This document shows, one piece after another, positions 59,922 to 64,000 of a stretch of 64,000 bases of DNA. The DNA lies in NCBI RefSeq assembly GCF_013112245.1, contig NZ_WVRN01000001.1, positions 289,001-353,000 on the forward strand. The letters are read 5' to 3'. Each line of letters opens with the position of its first letter. Within the stretch, counting starts at the first letter, position 1. Origin of the DNA: Ruegeria sp. HKCCD4315. GTDB lineage: Bacteria; Pseudomonadota; Alphaproteobacteria; Rhodobacterales; Rhodobacteraceae. The notes below the pieces were generated by a model. It searched no databases and was not told the origin of the DNA. It was given only the letters and a program-made list of their open reading frames with translations. The position numbers were made by a program, and so were the translations under genes.

Positions 59922-60511
59922 GCATCGCGATTTCATCCGGCTTCGCTGATAACGAACGCGCGCAGGCAGCGGCGCTGTTCTGGCAGGCGTTTTCGGCCAA
60001 GCTGCATAAGGTCATGGGGCCAGATGAAAAGGGTTTGGCCTTCATTGAAATCGCTTTGAACCCGAATTTCGCGCTCGTCGCGCGCGATGACGCGGGTCAT
60101 ATGTTGGGGCTGGCGGGGTTCAAAACGCGCGACGGCGGTTTGGCTGGTGGCAGTATGTCTGATCTTGCCGGAACCTATGGCTGGTTCGGGGCCGTGTGGC
60201 GCGCCTGCATATTAAGCCTGCTGGAACGTGAACTGAAACCGGAGGTCTTTCAGATGGACGGAATATTTGTCGCTGCTGATGCCCGAGGCAGAGGTGTGGG
60301 TACGGCCCTTTTGAATGCCATTAAACAAGAGGCCCGCGATCAGGGCATGTCCGAGGTTCAGCTGGATGTGATCGATACCAACCCGCGCGCCCGGGCCTTG
60401 TACGAGCGCGAAGGGTTCCGGCCAGTGGGTGAGGAAAAAACCGGGCCGCTCAAATACCTCTTCGGCTTTAGCAGCGCGACCAAGATGTCTTGGCCGGTGG
60501 CACATTCCTAG
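59918..60511 (+). CDS. GNAT family N-acetyltransferase
   Basis: 197 residues from TTG 59918, which overlaps the MoeA stop (TTGA) and has GGGAG about nine bases upstream. The GNAT core (about 45-180) has IFVAADARGRGVGTALL near 112, the acetyl-CoA loop, and IDTNPRARALYEREGFRPVG near 147. Substrate unknown. Position as the last gene of the fdhD-mobA-mobB-moeA operon suggests but does not prove a link to molybdoenzyme function. Its TAG overlaps the TAG of the convergent gene (CTAG). Confidence 0.85.
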   Translation: MSIAISSGFADNERAQAAALFWQAFSAKLHKVMGPDEKGLAFIEIALNPNFALVARDDAGHMLGLAGFKTRDGGLAGGSMSDLAGTYGWFGAVWRACILSLLERELKPEVFQMDGIFVAADARGRGVGTALLNAIKQEARDQGMSEVQLDVIDTNPRARALYEREGFRPVGEEKTGPLKYLFGFSSATKMSWPVAHS

Positions 60512-61503
60512 TCGAAGGTTCCTGCCACGCGACCCAGCAACATAAAGGCCCTTGCAGTACGCGTTTCACCCAGCGCGCTGAGTTCCGCGTCGCTTGCGTT
60601 GGGTTCGAACTCGGCCATCATCTTGTCAAAACGGCGAAGAAAATGATGGGCAGCGTCGCGGAAAATCGGGTCCTGTTTCATCCGTGCTGCTGTCAGCGCC
60701 AGTGAGGACCTGTCGCGGACGCCTCCTAACGCGGCCACAGCGCGACCGCGTGTGCCTTGGGCGAATTGGCGCCAGATTTCTGGCCGGGCCATGTCGGGAC
60801 GCAGGTCATCCATATAGATGCCTTCCTGGCTGAGCAGCGTCAGAACGTCCTGCGAGGCTTGCACAAGCTGCGCTGTCTTGCGGTCTTTCAGCGCGACGCG
60901 CAGGGCGTTGAACCCTTCGGTATCATCCTGCGTTTCCGGGAAGTTCAGAGCCCGGATGAAAATGGCTGTGCTGAGCGGCGGCGCGATGTCTTCCGCAGGC
61001 GTTCCCAGCTCCAGCGAGGTTTGGTCGCCAGGGGCAGAGGCCTGCGTCGCACTGGCGGTCGGACTGGTGCGCTTGGTTGAAAACGTCGCCAGCGCGTTTT
61101 CCGTTTTCCGGGTGGCCGCAGCGATCTCGTCCAGCTTTTTGCTCACAGCAGGTTCATAGGTGCTCGAGGCCCGCTGCTGCTGCGCCACATAGGCCTGCCG
61201 GATGGCATCAATCGCCGTTTGCAGCCGTGCGCTTTCTTCGCGCATGACCCGGCTGGCACGCATTGCCGTAGCTGCGACCCAGATCATGGCCACGGGCATA
61301 AACACCGCCAGAAAGGTAACGATGAACCCACCGTTTTGACCCTGTTCCGGAAGCACCAGAAAGACAACCGACACCACCAGCCAGATCAAGCTGAGCACCA
61401 GTGCGGCAATCTCAATTTCAGTCAAAGCCGGTGTCTTTGGGCGATCATAGATGCCCAGCGAGGTCGGTTTTTCAGTTTCCGGGTCAGGTTTGGGCCCCGA
61501 CAT
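60508..61503 (-). CDS. Membrane protein with coiled-coil and C-terminal soluble domain, downstream of greA
   Basis: 331 residues. Two helices near 28-50 and 62-83 form a hairpin; a charged helical stretch (about 85-140) looks coiled-coil; a Ser/Thr/Ala-rich linker leads to a soluble helical domain (about 185-331) with IFIRALNFPETQDDTEGF and FMLLGRVAGTF. No family recognised. GGAG lies before the ATG and greA ends 14 bp upstream, so it probably shares the greA transcript. Confidence 0.7.
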   Translation of the reverse strand: MSGPKPDPETEKPTSLGIYDRPKTPALTEIEIAALVLSLIWLVVSVVFLVLPEQGQNGGFIVTFLAVFMPVAMIWVAATAMRASRVMREESARLQTAIDAIRQAYVAQQQRASSTYEPAVSKKLDEIAAATRKTENALATFSTKRTSPTASATQASAPGDQTSLELGTPAEDIAPPLSTAIFIRALNFPETQDDTEGFNALRVALKDRKTAQLVQASQDVLTLLSQEGIYMDDLRPDMARPEIWRQFAQGTRGRAVAALGGVRDRSSLALTAARMKQDPIFRDAAHHFLRRFDKMMAEFEPNASDAELSALGETRTARAFMLLGRVAGTFD

Positions 61504-61517
61504 TACATGCGCTCCGG

Positions 61518-61988
61518 TCAGGCGTACTCGATACTCAGAATTTCATAAGAACGCACGCCGCCGGGGGTGCGCACTTCAACACTGTCGCCTTCGTCCTTGC
61601 CAATCAGGGCACGGGCGATGGGGGATTTGATGTTCAGCAGACCGGCTTCAATATTGGCCTCGTACTCGCCAACGATCTGCCAGGTTTTCTCTTCATCAGT
61701 GTCTTCATCGACCAGGGTCACCTTTGCGCCGAACTTGACTGCCCCAGACAGCTTTGCCGGATCAATGACGTCGGCCAGCGACAGAATGCCTTCCAGCTCT
61801 TTGATGCGACCTTCGATGAAACCCTGCTTTTCACGGGCCGAGTGATACTCGGCGTTTTCCTTCAGGTCGCCCAACTCGCGTGCCGAAGCAATCGCTTCGA
61901 TGATCGCCGGGCGTTCAACGGATTTGAGGTTCTTCAGCTCAGCCGCAAGCGCGGCATTGCCCGTAGGCGTCATCGGGATCTTTTCCAT
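61518..61988 (-). CDS. greA: Transcription elongation factor GreA
   Basis: 156 residues, the standard length. The N-terminal coiled-coil hairpin has the [20 protein letters not shown] signature near 38-57, whose acidic tip residues enter the RNA polymerase channel and stimulate cleavage of backtracked RNA. The C-terminal FKBP-like domain follows ([25 protein letters not shown]). ATG 61988 ([10 protein letters not shown]) is the family start; the frame is open to 62003. Confidence 0.96.
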   Translation of the reverse strand: MEKIPMTPTGNAALAAELKNLKSVERPAIIEAIASARELGDLKENAEYHSAREKQGFIEGRIKELEGILSLADVIDPAKLSGAVKFGAKVTLVDEDTDEEKTWQIVGEYEANIEAGLLNIKSPIARALIGKDEGDSVEVRTPGGVRSYEILSIEYA

Positions 61989-62222
61989 ACTCTCTACGTC
62001 CACGTATAAATTGAGTCGCCCCGCCGCACGGAAGCGTCGGGGCGAATGTAGGGTTGGCAGTTACCTGACCCAAATACTGCGTGAATTGCAAGAGGGGACA
62101 GCAGTTGCAGCGATCAATTCGCGACTTCGCGCCGTCGTGTGGATTTTGGCTGCGGTCTGTGGCGATGATCAGGGTGCCGGGATCTGTGCCATCGCTGCGA
62201 AGGGGTGCAAAGCCACATCATC
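61989..62222. other. greA leader and gap to the VOC gene
   Basis: About 230 bp without a gene. It contains the inverted repeat CGCCCCG / CGGGGCG at 62017-62044 with a 14-base loop, close upstream of greA, which could form a leader hairpin. The rest shows nothing recognisable; the VOC gene points away from greA's promoter region toward it. Confidence 0.4.
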
Positions 62223-62603
62223 TCAATCATATTGTACAACCTCGAATTCGATACCGTTATCGTCACGGAAGTAAAACCTGCGCCCCGGTTCGTAATCCGC
62301 GTGGTTATGAGGCTCAAACCCTGCTTTTCGAACTTTGGCTTCGGTCGCATCGATATCTTCCACCAACACGCCCACATGATTGAGGCCGCCAACAACGTCA
62401 TAGCTGCTGTTGGCCAGGGGTTTGGGGTCTTGCGGCGCATACAGCGCCAGATATGTATGCGTACTGCCCACATGGACAGTGTAGCCACCCAAGGTTGCCG
62501 GCCCTTCCCAGCGGGTTTTCCAGTCAAAGACCTGCTCCATCCATGCGGCTGAAGCCTGCGGGTCGCGGACAGTGAAGTTGGTGTGTTCAAGCGTTGCCAT
62601 CAT
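62223..62603 (-). CDS. VOC family protein (glyoxalase/bleomycin-resistance type)
   Basis: 126-residue vicinal-oxygen-chelate protein with the paired beta-alpha-beta-beta-beta modules: EHTNFTVRDPQASAAW near residue 6, LNHVGVLVEDIDATEAKV near 74, and the C-terminal FYFRDDNGIEFEVVQYD with a metal-type Glu near 120. His near 7 and 76 and Glu could form the metal site. Substrate unknown. AGGAG precedes ATG 62603. Its promoter contains a SoxR-like box, so induction by redox-active compounds is likely. Confidence 0.88.
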   Translation of the reverse strand: MMATLEHTNFTVRDPQASAAWMEQVFDWKTRWEGPATLGGYTVHVGSTHTYLALYAPQDPKPLANSSYDVVGGLNHVGVLVEDIDATEAKVRKAGFEPHNHADYEPGRRFYFRDDNGIEFEVVQYD

Positions 62604-62636
62604 GGGATCTCCTGTTTTTAGGCTTGTCCCGACTCA

Positions 62637-62666
62637 AGCTAATTTCTAAACCTAACTTTAGGTCAA
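62637..62666 (-). promoter_or_regulatory. SoxR-box promoter reading into the VOC gene
   Basis: On the minus strand: -35 TTGACC (62661-62666), 18-bp spacer, -10 TTAGCT (62637-62642). An 18-bp imperfect dyad TCTAAAC-CTAA-CTTTAGG (plus strand 62645-62662) fills the spacer, the geometry of SoxR boxes such as CCTCAAG-TTAA-CTTGAGG of E. coli soxS. A perfect shorter dyad, ACCTAA-CT-TTAGGT, lies within it. Divergent soxR starts 25 bp away. Confidence 0.6.
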
Positions 62667-62686
62667 GGTATTTTTTTGAGGATGTG

Positions 62687-63142
62687 ATGGCTGTTTCAGA
62701 AGGGCTGGCAATCGGTGCACTGGCCCGGCGTACCGGGCTGGCGGTGTCAGCTATCCGTTACTATGAGGCGCAGGGCTTGATCTCGCCATGGCGCAACTCG
62801 GGCGGACAGCGGCGCTATCAGCGCGCAGATATCCGACGGTTGAGCTTTGTGATGATTGCGCAGCAATTTGGTCTGACCCTGCCCGAAATCCGCGAGGTGC
62901 TGTCGGGTCTGCCTGGAAACCGCACCCCAACGCCGCAGGATTGGAAGGCCATAAGCGTGCAGTTGCGCGCTCATCTGGATCAGCGAATCGATACGCTGAC
63001 GCGGTTGCGCGACAATCTGGATGGGTGCATCGGGTGTGGGTGTCTCAGCCTGCCAAAATGTGCGCTTTACAACCCCGATGACCGGGTAAAATCCAATGGT
63101 AGCGGTCCCAGGTATCTGATGGGGGACACACCAGAGGCTTGA
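62687..63142 (+). CDS. soxR: Redox-sensitive transcriptional activator SoxR
   Basis: 151-residue MerR-family regulator. The N-terminal HTH (about 5-70) has ARRTGLAVSAIRYYEAQGLI and GGQRRYQRADIRRL; a dimerisation helix follows; the C-terminus holds the SoxR [2Fe-2S] cluster motif C-x2-C-x-C-x5-C in CIGCGCLSLPKC near 121-132. Oxidation of the cluster by redox cyclers activates transcription. ATG 62687 has GAGG upstream. It is divergent from the VOC gene and their shared gap contains the SoxR box, a likely direct target. Confidence 0.95.
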   Translation: MAVSEGLAIGALARRTGLAVSAIRYYEAQGLISPWRNSGGQRRYQRADIRRLSFVMIAQQFGLTLPEIREVLSGLPGNRTPTPQDWKAISVQLRAHLDQRIDTLTRLRDNLDGCIGCGCLSLPKCALYNPDDRVKSNGSGPRYLMGDTPEA

Positions 63143-63178
63143 AGTGTCGAATAGCGGCATTGTTACGCCGTGTTTCGA

Positions 63179-63208
63179 TTGACCAAGGTCTTTGCAACCA
63201 TGTAATCA
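63179..63208 (+). promoter_or_regulatory. Candidate promoter of ETF-ubiquinone oxidoreductase
   Basis: TTGACC (63179-63184), 18-bp spacer, TAATCA (63203-63208), about 70 bp before the start at 63279. Match to sigma-70 consensus is fair only. Confidence 0.3.
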
Positions 63209-63278
63209 GCCGTGAAACAAAATTGCGCCGACCGCATGTAGAAAGCGCCAATTCGGAAAGTTAGCTAAGGAGCCCGCG

Positions 63279-64000
63279 ATGGCCGAGATTGAACGCGAAG
63301 CGATGGAATACGACGTGGTGATCGTGGGTGCAGGCCCCGCGGGCCTGTCGGCGGCCATCCGTCTGAAACAGCTGGATGCCGACCTGAACGTTGTTGTTCT
63401 GGAAAAAGGCTCGGAAGTTGGCGCGCATATCTTGTCGGGTGCGGTGCTTGATCCCTGCGGTCTGGACGCTCTGATCCCCGATTGGAAAGAAAAGGGCGCG
63501 CCGCTGAACGTGCCTGTGCACGAAGATAACTTTTACATGCTGGGCGAAGCCGGCAAGCTGCGTATCCCCAACTTCCCGATGCCGCCGCTGATGAACAACC
63601 ACGGCAACTACATTGTCTCGATGGGCAATGTCTGCCGCTGGATGGCGGAACAGGCAGAAGAGCTTGGCGTTGAGATTTTCCCGGGCATGGCGTGTTCGGA
63701 ACTGGTCTATGGCGAAAATGGCGAAGTCAAAGGCGTTGTCGCCGGTGTCTTTGGTCTGGAAGCTGACGGCTCGTACGGGCCTAACACTGAGCCGGGCATG
63801 GAGCTGCATGGTAAATATGTCTTCCTGTCGGAAGGCGTGCGCGGCTCGCTGTCCAAAGAAGTTATTGCCAAATACGATCTGCAAGCTGGCAAAGAAGTGC
63901 AGAAATACGGCGTTGGCATGAAAGAGATCTGGGAGATCGACCCGGCCAAGCACAAAGAAGGTTCGGTCACGCACACAATGGGTTGGCCGCTGGGCAGCAA
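63279..64000 (+). CDS. Electron transfer flavoprotein-ubiquinone oxidoreductase (3' end cut by the window)
   Basis: The first 240 codons of ETF-QO, the membrane-associated FAD/4Fe-4S enzyme that passes electrons from ETF to ubiquinone, for example from acyl-CoA dehydrogenases. The FAD motif DVVIVGAGPAGLSAAIRLKQ lies near residue 11, then LEKGSEVGAHILSGAVLDP near 41 and the family segment NFPMPPLMNNHGNYIVSMG near 88, VFLSEGVRGSLSK near 180. ATG 63279 has TAAGGAG eight bases upstream. The frame is open to the last base. It pairs logically with the DmdC-type dehydrogenase in this window. Confidence 0.95.
   Translation, partial: MAEIEREAMEYDVVIVGAGPAGLSAAIRLKQLDADLNVVVLEKGSEVGAHILSGAVLDPCGLDALIPDWKEKGAPLNVPVHEDNFYMLGEAGKLRIPNFPMPPLMNNHGNYIVSMGNVCRWMAEQAEELGVEIFPGMACSELVYGENGEVKGVVAGVFGLEADGSYGPNTEPGMELHGKYVFLSEGVRGSLSKEVIAKYDLQAGKEVQKYGVGMKEIWEIDPAKHKEGSVTHTMGWPLGS

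Overview
The window is a gene-dense, GC-rich stretch of chromosome from an alphaproteobacterium. It most resembles a marine Rhodobacteraceae member of the Roseobacter group (Ruegeria, Shimia or Phaeobacter type). The evidence is family content and gene style: a 44-residue aa3-type cytochrome c oxidase subunit IV, a DmdC-type acyl-CoA dehydrogenase, COQ9 next to rpsU, a pyrB operon with a degenerate dihydroorotase, many 1-4 bp start/stop overlaps, and GTG/TTG starts. The genus is inference. No rRNA, tRNA, CRISPR array, prophage or intact insertion sequence was found. Nearly everything looks like core or lineage-conserved genome; the clearest accessory patch lies between pheS and pheT.

Layout. 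0-7.6 kb: the 3' part of a Na+/Ca2+ exchanger, a pteridine-reductase-like SDR, an AT-rich gap with a perfect DnaA box, uvrC, an EamA transporter, pgsA-moaD-moaE with a terminator, and a PLP trans-sulfuration enzyme. 7.6-13 kb: an OmpA-family envelope protein with a small coiled-coil partner, ubiA, and an rsmE-GNAT-membrane protein operon. 13-20.3 kb: gshA, pheS, an inserted AT-richer gene plus a cluster of stem-loops, a secreted esterase, pheT, ytoQ. 20.3-27 kb: a GST, mscS, ald with its divergent Lrp/AsnC regulator, a CPBP protease, PPK2, and a CAP-domain protein with 15-residue acidic repeats. 27-33 kb: rpsU, COQ9, two quinone oxidoreductases, a DUF2189 membrane protein, an outer-membrane beta-barrel and a YHS protein. 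33-37 kb (minus strand): a six-gene overlapping operon pyrB, two membrane proteins, pyrC', plsY, one small protein. 37-45 kb: a 26-cysteine secreted protein, a uracil-DNA glycosylase lacking Fe-S ligands, a phosphoesterase, a LysE exporter, moaB, and an RND efflux pair. 45-54.7 kb: Nudix, DsbD-alpha-like, YqgE, Sua5, the acyl-CoA dehydrogenase, an MBL hydrolase, a DUF6173 protein, GDPD, a PLA2-like protein, the oxidase subunit IV and a lipoprotein. 54.7-61 kb: azlC-azlD, then fdhD-mobA-mobB-moeA fusion-GNAT. 61-64 kb: greA with a downstream gene, a VOC protein under a SoxR-box promoter, soxR, and the start of ETF-ubiquinone oxidoreductase.

Molybdenum cofactor work is spread over three loci (moaD/moaE, moaB, and fdhD-mobA-mobB-moeA), consistent with formate dehydrogenase or other molybdoenzymes elsewhere in the genome. 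The most unusual gene in the window is the moeA at 57.85-59.92 kb, which carries an N-terminal domain of about 275 residues with RNase-H-like (DUF429-like) features. Other items worth attention are the pseudo-dihydroorotase operon, the modular 26-cysteine secreted protein, the CAP protein with an exact 45-bp repeat, the PLA2-like gene overlapping GDPD, the stem-loop cluster in the pheS-pheT insertion, and the divergent SoxR-box promoter.
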